A DNA stretch of 17,100 nt, taken from NCBI GenBank assembly GCA_046734315.1, contig JBKPQY010000181.1, forward strand, positions 1-17,100. Reading direction: 5' to 3'. The stretch is from DASXRA01 sp046734315. Lineage in GTDB: Bacteria; Actinomycetota; Actinomycetes; Mycobacteriales; Jatrophihabitantaceae. A program made the position numbers and the translations under genes. Below are positions 1-6,160 of this stretch, piece by piece; the first letter of the stretch is position 1; each line of letters begins with the position of its first letter. The notes below the pieces were generated by a model. It ran no database searches. It saw only the letters and a program-made list of their open reading frames with translations, and was not told the origin of the DNA.

Positions 1-9
1 CTGACACCG

Positions 10-816
10 GTGGAGCGCAGGCATAAGACGGTCACCCGAACCGCGCGTGCCTGTGCTGCCCGGGCTGGCGGACGGGTAAGGGTTCGCCCCCAATCGGGGG
101 GCAAGAAGCGACCGTCCAGACAAGGCAAGTCTTCCACGGGAGCGGTCAGGCTGAGGCAGAAATATGCTCGCCGCCGCGCGGACGGTAACCCGCCGCAAGA
201 AGCGGTAACGTCCGCTGCGCCCGAGAGATCCATTGCGTCGGGACACCTGAGAGCAACTGTCGGCGTCGCGGCCGCGACGATCGTGGGGGCAAGCATCGTT
301 GTTATCACTATGACGGTGCTGCACGCCACACGAGGCAGCATCTCACCGGTTGGACACGTGGATCACTCGCTGATGCCCTCCGCGCCAAGCTCGCAGGTTG
401 TACCCGGGATGCTCGGCGCGGCCGCCGGCCCGACTTCAGGGCACGGATCAACGCAGTGCGCGGGGTGTGCATCGGCATCCACTCCTGGCCCGGTTCTTCC
501 TGGTGGTGACCTCCCGTCGTCGGGTCCCGCCGGACCGACCCCCTCCGGTGTTGCCAGCGACGTGCCCCCGTCCCTAGCTGGCGGCGGCACCAATGCATCG
601 AGCGCCTCGGGTCAGTCCGTGGCACCCTTGCGCCCCAGCTCGACCGCGCGGCCTACCTCCGCCTCGCCGAGCCCGTCTCCTACGCCCACATCGGCACCCA
701 CGTCGAGCCCACCGACCACAGCACCGACGACGCCGGCCACGACGTCAGCGACAACCACGCCCACAACGCCGACACCGACACCGACGCCCACAACGCCGAC
801 CCCGACACCGACGTGA
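10..816 (+). CDS. Hypothetical membrane-anchored protein with Thr/Pro-rich tail
   Basis: I do not recognise this 268-residue protein. Residues 1-75 are strongly basic and low in hydrophobics. Residues about 80-105 form one hydrophobic segment (around VGVAAATIVGASIVVITMTV), consistent with a signal anchor with the N-terminus in the cytoplasm. The rest is Gly/Ser/Pro-rich, and from about residue 205 it becomes an almost pure Ser/Thr/Pro tail, as in cell-wall-spanning or O-mannosylated actinobacterial surface proteins. The tail ends in a 9-codon tandem duplication. The GTG at 10 is the first start in the window, but the frame is open to the left edge, so the gene may begin further upstream. No catalytic motif is visible. 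The real-gene call rests on one TM segment and a consistent composition; function is unknown. Confidence 0.55.
   Translation: MERRHKTVTRTARACAARAGGRVRVRPQSGGKKRPSRQGKSSTGAVRLRQKYARRRADGNPPQEAVTSAAPERSIASGHLRATVGVAAATIVGASIVVITMTVLHATRGSISPVGHVDHSLMPSAPSSQVVPGMLGAAAGPTSGHGSTQCAGCASASTPGPVLPGGDLPSSGPAGPTPSGVASDVPPSLAGGGTNASSASGQSVAPLRPSSTARPTSASPSPSPTPTSAPTSSPPTTAPTTPATTSATTTPTTPTPTPTPTTPTPTPT
757..810 (+). repeat. 27-bp tandem duplication in the Thr/Pro tail
   Basis: Two adjacent 27-nt units (757-783 and 784-810) differ at one base. Each encodes nine Thr/Pro residues at the extreme C-terminus of the preceding protein. This is typical slipped-strand expansion of a low-complexity tail. Confidence 0.8.
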
Positions 817-851
817 GTGGAGTCGACAGTGGAGCCATCAGTCGTGATCTT

Positions 852-882
852 GGACTTAGCGCTCTGGAGCGACGCTAAGTCC
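852..882. repeat. Perfect 10-bp inverted repeat (hairpin)
   Basis: GGACTTAGCG (852-861) and CGCTAAGTCC (873-882) are perfect reverse complements separated by 11 nt. It lies 36 nt after the stop of the upstream gene. It could act as a transcription terminator, although no T-run follows, or be the end of a decayed mobile element. A second perfect inverted repeat, GATGATC-TCGC-GATCATC, lies at 953-970. Confidence 0.6.
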
Positions 883-949
883 GATGATCTTGTGGTGGTT
901 TCCTGAGAGCCAGCGTCGTGGCCGTAGGCCTGTTGATCCGGGGTCGGAT

Positions 950-1414
950 ATGGATGATCTCGCGATCATCGGCGTGGAGCCGATCGCTGTTGCGTCATGG
1001 GCTCGCAACGCAACGCCCGGCGCCTCGAGTGGGGCCTGACACAAACCGGGCAACACCTCGAAGCTCGGCGGCAAGACCCCGGCGGAGATCGCAAAGCTCC
1101 TGTCCAAGGCGAACCTGAAGTCCGGGGTCACGATCGACCTCGTGGCGTGCAACAGCGGCACCGGCGGGTCACCACTCGCACTCGAGCTCAAGACCCAATT
1201 GGTCAGCGAGAAGATCGTGCCGGCAAGCGTGTCGGGCGGGGCCGGCTACATGGCCGTTCTGAAGTCCGGCGACACCGTCTCCGCAAAGAAGACCGGAACA
1301 AACGCGCAGGGCAAGCCCACGTACAGCAAGGTCAGCGCGGGCAAGCAAAAGGAGCAGACCCCGTGGGGCGAGCGCACCCGCAATGTGAACCCGACCTACC
1401 GCACAGGCGGCTGA
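950..1414 (+). pseudogene. Remnant of a toxin/peptidase-like C-terminal domain
   Basis: One frame runs from an ATG at 950 to a TGA at 1414, interrupted by an in-frame TGA at 1037-1039. After that stop the frame encodes 124 residues of coherent protein without a good start codon until a GTG at 1142. It contains TPAEIAKLL, then VTIDLVACNSGTGG, SPLALELKTQLV, VSGGAGYMAV and a C-terminal QTPWGERTRNVNPTY. The order Ala-rich helix, hydrophobic strand, ACNSG turn resembles the Cys-bearing half of C80/caspase-like self-processing or effector domains at the C-termini of large secreted or polymorphic-toxin proteins; that is a family-level resemblance from memory. Only the C-terminal part is present, and no large N-terminal part precedes it, so I call it a degraded fragment. 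It converges on the kinase gene. Confidence 0.45.
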
Positions 1415-1429
1415 GGCCGCTGCACCTGC

Positions 1430-1444
1430 GCGCCCCAAGGGCGC
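1430..1444. terminator. Short hairpin between convergent genes
   Basis: GCGCCC (1430-1435) pairs with GGGCGC (1439-1444) across a CAA loop, between the toxin-like remnant (+) and the kinase stop (-, 1446). No T-run is present. The location suggests termination, but the stem is only 6 bp. Confidence 0.35.
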
Positions 1445-1445
1445 A

Positions 1446-2915
1446 TCAGCCGGCGATGACCTGGCCGTCGTTGATGAGCAGGCGTGTCCGGTCTGCCGAC
1501 GGGATCAAGGTCAGCCTTTCGGTGTCTGTCGCGACCCTGCCGGTGTCGGCACGGACCGCCGACAGCCGGATGGTGACCGTCGCCGCGGCGGGATCTGCCG
1601 CGAGCGGCGTCACGCTGACCGAGCTGAACTGCGACCACCACGCGCGGTATGCATCGAAGCCCTGTGCCTGAAGGCCCGGACCCAGGTGCGCGAACGCAGC
1701 CTGGAGGTTGCCCGGTATCAGCGCGTAGTAGTTCTGTACGAACCGGCGCATAGCGGTCGCGGTCATCGGATTGGCCGCGACCGGGGTCGACGGTGTCGTC
1801 CGGGTGGCCTGTGATGAGGACGTCGCCGGCGTCGATGGCGTGCTGTGTGAAGAGGAGCTCGCCGGCGTCGGCGGGGCGTGGCTCGACTGGGCTCGGTTGG
1901 CGCTGCCGTGATCGGTCAGCAGGAGCGCTGCGACCGACGCCAAGATCGCAACACCGGCGGCAATGGCGAGCCAGCGCCACGGCCAGCGGCGGCGTCCGGC
2001 GGGCGTGACGTCGAGCGGGGTCGTAGGCGCAGGCGGCGGCCGGCTCACCTGCGTTGGCACGGCGACAAAGGGCGCGGTGGGCAGCATCGGCCGCGCGGCG
2101 CCGCTTTCCGCCTGAGTAGCGCGGAGCAGGTCCGCCACCTCGGCCGCAGAGGGACGCCCCGCTGGGTGTTGGTCGAGCATGCCGGCGATGAGCGGCTGCA
2201 GCGCGCCGGCATGTCGAGGCGCCGGAGCGGGCTCGCTGATGATGCGTACGAGCACGGTCAGCGGATCCGGGCTCGTCGCCCTGAAGGGCGGCTCGCCCTC
2301 GACGGCGGCGAACAGCGTGGCCCCGAGCGCCCACACATCACTGGCCGGAGACGGCGGCGCGCCCTGCGCCACCTCGGGCGCGAGGTATGCCGGCGTGCCG
2401 AGCACGATGCCCGTCTGCGTGAGCGCGGCATCGCCGGTCTGCCGGGCAACGCCGAAGTCGGCGACTTTGGCGACGCCGCGATCAGTGATCAAGATGTTGG
2501 ACGGCTTGACGTCGCGGTGCACGATGCCCACAGCGTGGGCCGCCGCGAGCGCGGCCGCGACCTGCCCGATGATCGACCGTGCGGCCTCCACGCTGAGCGG
2601 GCCCTGGTCGTGAATGTGGTCGGCGAGCGTCTGACCGGCGACGTACTCCATCACGACATAGGGCATGCCGTCTTCGATGACGAGGTCGAACACTCCGACG
2701 GCATTGGGATGAGACAGTCGCGCAGCCAGGCGCGCCTCGCGCACGATCCGGTCCAGGTTGGTGCGATCCTGGGTGTCACCGGCAGACCGCAGTTGCTTGA
2801 TGGCGACCGGACGGTGCAGCAGCTGATCATCCGCCAGCCAGACATCACCCATTGCGCCCCGGCCTAGCAGACGCCGACGCACGTAGCGGTCGGTTAGCGC
2901 CGATCTATCGCTCAC
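1446..2915 (-). CDS. Transmembrane Ser/Thr protein kinase (PknB/Hanks type)
   Basis: This is a receptor-like protein kinase of 489 residues if it starts at the GTG at 2915, which is preceded by GGGGAG. The frame is open further upstream to 3107, but that would run into the sigma-factor gene and gives non-kinase sequence. Kinase landmarks are all present: glycine loop GRGAMGDV (18-25), Lys40 in VAIK, catalytic loop HRDVKPSN (133-140), DFG (153-155), APE (179-181). A Pro-rich juxtamembrane linker leads to one TM helix at about 311-334, then a Ser/Thr/Pro-rich extracellular spacer, then a domain of about 105 residues (385-489) that looks like an NTF2-like fold (FVQNYYALIPGNLQAAF). The cytoplasmic domain should phosphorylate Ser/Thr; the extracellular ligand is unknown. 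It lies 115 bp downstream of the sigma-factor gene on the same strand and could be co-transcribed. Confidence 0.93.
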   Translation of the reverse strand: MSDRSALTDRYVRRRLLGRGAMGDVWLADDQLLHRPVAIKQLRSAGDTQDRTNLDRIVREARLAARLSHPNAVGVFDLVIEDGMPYVVMEYVAGQTLADHIHDQGPLSVEAARSIIGQVAAALAAAHAVGIVHRDVKPSNILITDRGVAKVADFGVARQTGDAALTQTGIVLGTPAYLAPEVAQGAPPSPASDVWALGATLFAAVEGEPPFRATSPDPLTVLVRIISEPAPAPRHAGALQPLIAGMLDQHPAGRPSAAEVADLLRATQAESGAARPMLPTAPFVAVPTQVSRPPPAPTTPLDVTPAGRRRWPWRWLAIAAGVAILASVAALLLTDHGSANRAQSSHAPPTPASSSSHSTPSTPATSSSQATRTTPSTPVAANPMTATAMRRFVQNYYALIPGNLQAAFAHLGPGLQAQGFDAYRAWWSQFSSVSVTPLAADPAAATVTIRLSAVRADTGRVATDTERLTLIPSADRTRLLINDGQVIAG

Positions 2916-3030
2916 AAGCTCCCCGAAGCGCCGGTCAGTACGCTGCGGCGGCCGCAGCCCAGTTACGCGACGAACGAGGACGAGGCTAGCTGAATCGGGC
3001 GACCTCGCGGGAACGCGCCCCGATCTCGGC

Positions 3031-3915
3031 CTAGTCCTCGAGGTCGACGCGGCGCAGCTTGTCCTCGTCGAGGATGAGGTCGATCTCGGTGATGCGCCCG
3101 TCCACAACTGTGATGCCGATAACCCCGGGCTGCCGGCGCCCGGGCGTGCGGACCACCAGGCCGGCCGCGCCGTTCACGATCGCGGGCTCGCAGTACGGCA
3201 TGTAGCGCGGCCCCTGGGTGGCCACCGTCCGGGCGACCGCATCCCGTCCGACGATGAGCGGCGGGGCCAGCACCGGCCCCATGCCCGAGTCGGCGCGGAA
3301 CACCACGTCGGGGTCCAGCAGCCGCAGCAGCGTCTCGAAGTCGCCGCCGCGCGCCGCCGAAAGGAACGCCGCGACGATCTCGCGCTGCTTGGCCAGGTCG
3401 GCGTCCGGAACGGTGGGCGCACCGCGCACCCGGCGGCGGGCCCGGCTGGCGAGCTGCCGCGCGGCAGCCGGTGTGCGGTCGATCATGGGCGCGATGTCCT
3501 CGAACGGCACGCCGAATGTGTCGTGCAGCACGAACGCCAGCCGCTCGGCCGGCGTGAGCGTCTCGAGTACCACGAGCAGGGCCAGTCCGACGGAGTCCGC
3601 CAGCAGCGTCTCCTGCTCCGGTGTGGCCCGCTCGTCGACGCTGACCACCGGTTCGGGCAGCCACGAGCCCACGTACTGCTCGCGCCGAGCGCGTCGCGCT
3701 CGCAGCATGTCGATGCACACCCGGCCGACCACGGTGGTCAGCCACCCGCCGACGTTCTCGATCGCGGCGCCGTCGGAACGGCTCAGCCGCAACCATGCTT
3801 CCTGCACCGCATCGTCCGCGTCGCTGAGCGAGCCGAGCATTCGGTAGGCGACGGCGCGCAGATGCGCGCGGTGCTGCTCGAACTGATCTGCCTGCCAGCT
3901 GCTGTCCATGGCCAT
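3031..3915 (-). CDS. ECF41-family (SigJ-like) RNA polymerase sigma factor
   Basis: This 294-residue ECF sigma factor carries a fused C-terminal SnoaL-like domain. Region sigma-2 spans about 10-75 (AYRMLGSLSDADDAVQEAWLR and NVGGWLTTVVGRVCIDMLR), the linker has the family-typical WLPEP (85-89), and sigma-4 spans about 115-165 (LTPAERLAFVLHDTFGVPFEDIA, then a helix-turn-helix). The SnoaL-like domain (about 172-294) ends with VDGRITEIDL and DEDKL, which correspond to the conserved DGGGR/NPDKL-type motifs of ECF41. In this group the C-terminal domain, rather than a separate anti-sigma factor, modulates activity, and no anti-sigma gene is seen here. ATGs at 3915 and 3909 are both possible starts. 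The upstream region has an ECF41-type promoter match pointing into this gene, which predicts autoregulation. Confidence 0.93.
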   Translation of the reverse strand: MAMDSSWQADQFEQHRAHLRAVAYRMLGSLSDADDAVQEAWLRLSRSDGAAIENVGGWLTTVVGRVCIDMLRARRARREQYVGSWLPEPVVSVDERATPEQETLLADSVGLALLVVLETLTPAERLAFVLHDTFGVPFEDIAPMIDRTPAAARQLASRARRRVRGAPTVPDADLAKQREIVAAFLSAARGGDFETLLRLLDPDVVFRADSGMGPVLAPPLIVGRDAVARTVATQGPRYMPYCEPAIVNGAAGLVVRTPGRRQPGVIGITVVDGRITEIDLILDEDKLRRVDLED

Positions 3916-3923
3916 GTCTCTAT

Positions 3924-3950
3924 GACGTAGCTCGCATCACGGATGTGACG
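3924..3950 (-). promoter_or_regulatory. Predicted ECF41 promoter toward the sigma gene
   Basis: On the minus strand CGTCACA (plus-strand 3944-3950) is followed by exactly 16 nt and then CGTC (3924-3927). The ECF41 promoter, as I recall it from work on this sigma group, is TGTCACA-N16-CGTC; only the first base differs. Transcription would begin about 3916-3919, at or just before the ATG at 3915. Confidence 0.65.
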
Positions 3951-3960
3951 GTGTCACATC
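3942..3960. repeat. Palindrome joining the two -35 elements
   Basis: GATGTGAC (3942-3949) and GTCACATC (3953-3960) are perfect reverse complements around GGT. The palindrome arises because two divergent -35 elements abut, so it need not be a separate operator, though a dimeric repressor site cannot be excluded. Confidence 0.7.
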
Positions 3961-3978
3961 TCCGGAACGCGATGCGTC
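3952..3978 (+). promoter_or_regulatory. Predicted ECF41 promoter toward the MFS/hemerythrin unit
   Basis: TGTCACA (3952-3958), 16 nt, CGTC (3975-3978) is an exact match to the ECF41 promoter motif. The predicted start is near 3984-3986, giving a leader of about 40 nt with the Shine-Dalgarno GGAGG at 4014-4018 before the GTG at 4026. Confidence 0.75.
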
Positions 3979-4025
3979 AAGACGGGTGAGCGGACATGCC
4001 GCTCGATTCCATCGGAGGTCCTTTC

Positions 4026-5489
4026 GTGCTAGATCAACCGTCCTTTCTGGCGACACGCCGCGGCAAGTACACGCTGGCGCTGCTGTGCGCGATCGCATTC
4101 CTCGACTTCATCGATGCGTCGATCGTCAACATCGCGCTTCCGGACATTCGCAACGACCTGCACTTCTCGGTACAGGACCTGCAATGGGTGCTGAGCGGGT
4201 ACCTGCTGACCTACGGGGGCTTCATGCTGCTGGGCGGGCGCGCCGGCGACCTGCTCGGGCGGCGGCGCGTCCTTGTCACCGGGACGACGGTGTTCGCCGT
4301 GTCGTCGCTCGTGGGCGGGCTCGCCGGCGGCGCGGGTGTCCTCGTCGGAGCACGCCTGGCGCAAGGACTCGGCGCCGCACTGATGCTGCCGGCCGCCCTC
4401 TCGCTGCTCACCACGAGCTTCAAAGAGGGCCCGGATCGCTACAAGGCGCTCGGTGTCTGGGGAGGCGTGGCCGGGCTTGCGTCCGCCGCGGGCGTGTTCC
4501 TCGGCGGTGTGCTGACCGAGGGTCCCGGCTGGCGCTGGGTGCTCTTCGTCAACCCGCCGATCGCCGTCGCCCTGCTCGGTGCGATCTTCTGGCTGATTCC
4601 GGGCGAGCAGCGGCGTGCTCCCCTCGCCAACTTCGACGTCATCGGCACCGTCCTCGTCAGCGGCGGGATGCTGCTGCTCGTCTACGCGCTCGTGAAGGCG
4701 CCGGACCAGGGCTGGGGCGACGCGCGCACCATCGCGGAACTCGCCGGCGCGGGCGTGCTGCTGGCCGCCTTCCTCGCGAACGAACGGCGCAGCCGGAACC
4801 CGCTGATCCCGCTGTCGATCTTCCGGGTGCGCGGGCTGGGCGCCGCGGACGCCACGATGTTGATCGCCGCGGCCGGGGTGATCTCGATGTTCTTCTTCCT
4901 GACTCTGTACATGCAGAACGTGCTGGGGTACTCGCCGCTCAAGACCGGTGCCGCCTACCTGCCGTTCACCGCGGGGGTGGCCGTGGCGGCCGGCATCGCT
5001 TCGCAGCTGATGGGCAAGATCGGGACCCGGCCGCTGATCGTCGGCGGAGCGGTGATCGGCGCCGGCGGTCTGTACTACCTGTCTCGGATCCCCGTCGACG
5101 GCTCCTACCTCACGGACTTGTTCCCAGGCATGATGATCGTCTCGGTGGGCCTCGGCGCGATGTTCGTGGCGGTCGCCACCGCAGCGAACGCCGGCGTCTC
5201 CGCTGACAAGGCTGGACTCGCCGCCGCGCTGCTCAACGCCTCGCAGCAGGTGGGCGGCGCACTCGGGCTTGCCATCTTCTCGGCGATCGCCACGGCGCGC
5301 ACCAACCACCTGTTCGCCGAGCACGCATCGCCGGGGCAGGCGCTGACCGGAGGCTTTCATCGGGCGCTGCTGGCCGAGTGCTTCTTCGTGGTGGCCACGG
5401 CGGTCATCGCACTGCGGACGAGCAACACGCGTGGCGAGGTGCCGCAGCAGCCCGCCGACGAGCCGGTGGCCGAACCGGTTCGAGTCTGA
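4026..5489 (+). CDS. DHA2-type MFS efflux transporter (EmrB/QacA family)
   Basis: This is an integral membrane drug:proton antiporter-type protein, 487 residues from the GTG at 4026, which sits 7 nt after a strong GGAGG. An in-frame ATG at 3996 would add ten residues but has no ribosome-binding site and would use up much of the predicted leader. The first helix carries the DHA2 signature LDFIDASIVNIALPDI; loop 2-3 has motif A, GGRAGDLLGRRR. The length and hydrophobic pattern fit 14 TM helices. The C-terminal tail is short, hydrophilic and Pro/Glu-rich. The substrate cannot be read from sequence; family members export antibiotics, dyes or antiseptics. It is the first gene after the predicted ECF41 promoter and is followed 17 nt later by the hemerythrin gene, so the two are very likely one operon. 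Confidence 0.93.
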   Translation: MLDQPSFLATRRGKYTLALLCAIAFLDFIDASIVNIALPDIRNDLHFSVQDLQWVLSGYLLTYGGFMLLGGRAGDLLGRRRVLVTGTTVFAVSSLVGGLAGGAGVLVGARLAQGLGAALMLPAALSLLTTSFKEGPDRYKALGVWGGVAGLASAAGVFLGGVLTEGPGWRWVLFVNPPIAVALLGAIFWLIPGEQRRAPLANFDVIGTVLVSGGMLLLVYALVKAPDQGWGDARTIAELAGAGVLLAAFLANERRSRNPLIPLSIFRVRGLGAADATMLIAAAGVISMFFFLTLYMQNVLGYSPLKTGAAYLPFTAGVAVAAGIASQLMGKIGTRPLIVGGAVIGAGGLYYLSRIPVDGSYLTDLFPGMMIVSVGLGAMFVAVATAANAGVSADKAGLAAALLNASQQVGGALGLAIFSAIATARTNHLFAEHASPGQALTGGFHRALLAECFFVVATAVIALRTSNTRGEVPQQPADEPVAEPVRV

Positions 5490-5506
5490 CCTGAAAGGAG
5501 CTCACG

Positions 5507-6160
5507 ATGTCCGTCGACTTCACAATGATGTACGTCGCGCATGACGCGTTCACCCGCGACCTGCGCCGGCTCAGCGACGCGTGCGAACGTGGCGAGGAGA
5601 CCACGCCACCGGTGCTGGCCGGCTGGGAGACGTTCAAGAAGCAGCTCTCCATCCACCACACCGCCGAGGACGTCGCGCTGTGGCCGGCGCTGCGCGAGAA
5701 GGTCACCTTTCCCGAGGAGTCCGCGGTGCTGGACGAGATGGAGATCGAGCACGCCCAGTTGGAGCCGTTGCTCGAACGTCTCGACAAGGCCCTCGCCGCA
5801 CACGACACCCCGACGGCCCTCGAGACGGCGCACGTGCTTGCGGAGGCCCTGACCGGGCACATGCGGCACGAGGAGAACCAGGCTCTGCCCCTGGTCGAGA
5901 CGCGCCTCGGCGAGCGCGGCTGGCAAGCGTTCGGCCGGTACTTCCGCAAGACACAGGGCTGGAGCGGCGGCGCGGAGTTCTTCCCGTGGCTGCTGGACAG
6001 CGCGCCCGAGCCGACGCGCGCACACGTGCTCTCGATGTTTCCGCCGCCCGTGCGGCTTCTCTACCGGAGGGTATGGGCGCCGCGCTACCAGCGCACAGCC
6101 CGCTGGGAGCGGACCGCACGGTTGCGATCCGTGAGGCTGCCGAGCATGAACGCCGGGTAG
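5507..6160 (+). CDS. Hemerythrin HHE-domain protein
   Basis: This is a 217-residue soluble protein with a hemerythrin-type four-helix bundle. Candidate di-iron ligands are His12, His50 or His51 with Glu54 (HHTAEDVALWP), His82 (EIEHAQLEP), and His118/His121 with Glu122 (GHMRHEENQALP). Such domains bind O2, NO or reactive oxygen species, or sense iron and redox state; the exact role here is unknown. The start is secure: AAAGGAG lies 6 nt upstream of the ATG. The C-terminal part (about 150-190, ending LLYRRVWAPRY) is a common extension in actinobacterial members. The last 25 codons overlap the convergent phosphoesterase gene. Co-transcription with the exporter suggests a stress- or detoxification-linked role, which is inference. 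Confidence 0.9.
   Translation: MSVDFTMMYVAHDAFTRDLRRLSDACERGEETTPPVLAGWETFKKQLSIHHTAEDVALWPALREKVTFPEESAVLDEMEIEHAQLEPLLERLDKALAAHDTPTALETAHVLAEALTGHMRHEENQALPLVETRLGERGWQAFGRYFRKTQGWSGGAEFFPWLLDSAPEPTRAHVLSMFPPPVRLLYRRVWAPRYQRTARWERTARLRSVRLPSMNAG

Noticed and set aside
1878..2867. 329-codon plus-strand frame over the kinase gene
   Set aside because: Antisense to the kinase catalytic domain; Arg/Gly/His-rich and without recognizable features.
2916..3107. N-terminal extension of the kinase to 3107
   Set aside because: The added residues are low-complexity Ser/Arg sequence and would overlap the sigma-factor gene by 77 bp; the GTG at 2915 starts just before the kinase fold.
4029..5360. 443-codon open frame on the minus strand opposite the MFS transporter
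   Set aside because: Composition is Arg/His/Glu/Gln-rich with no domain pattern, and it lies fully antisense to a transporter with clear family motifs. It is a product of GC-rich third-position bias.
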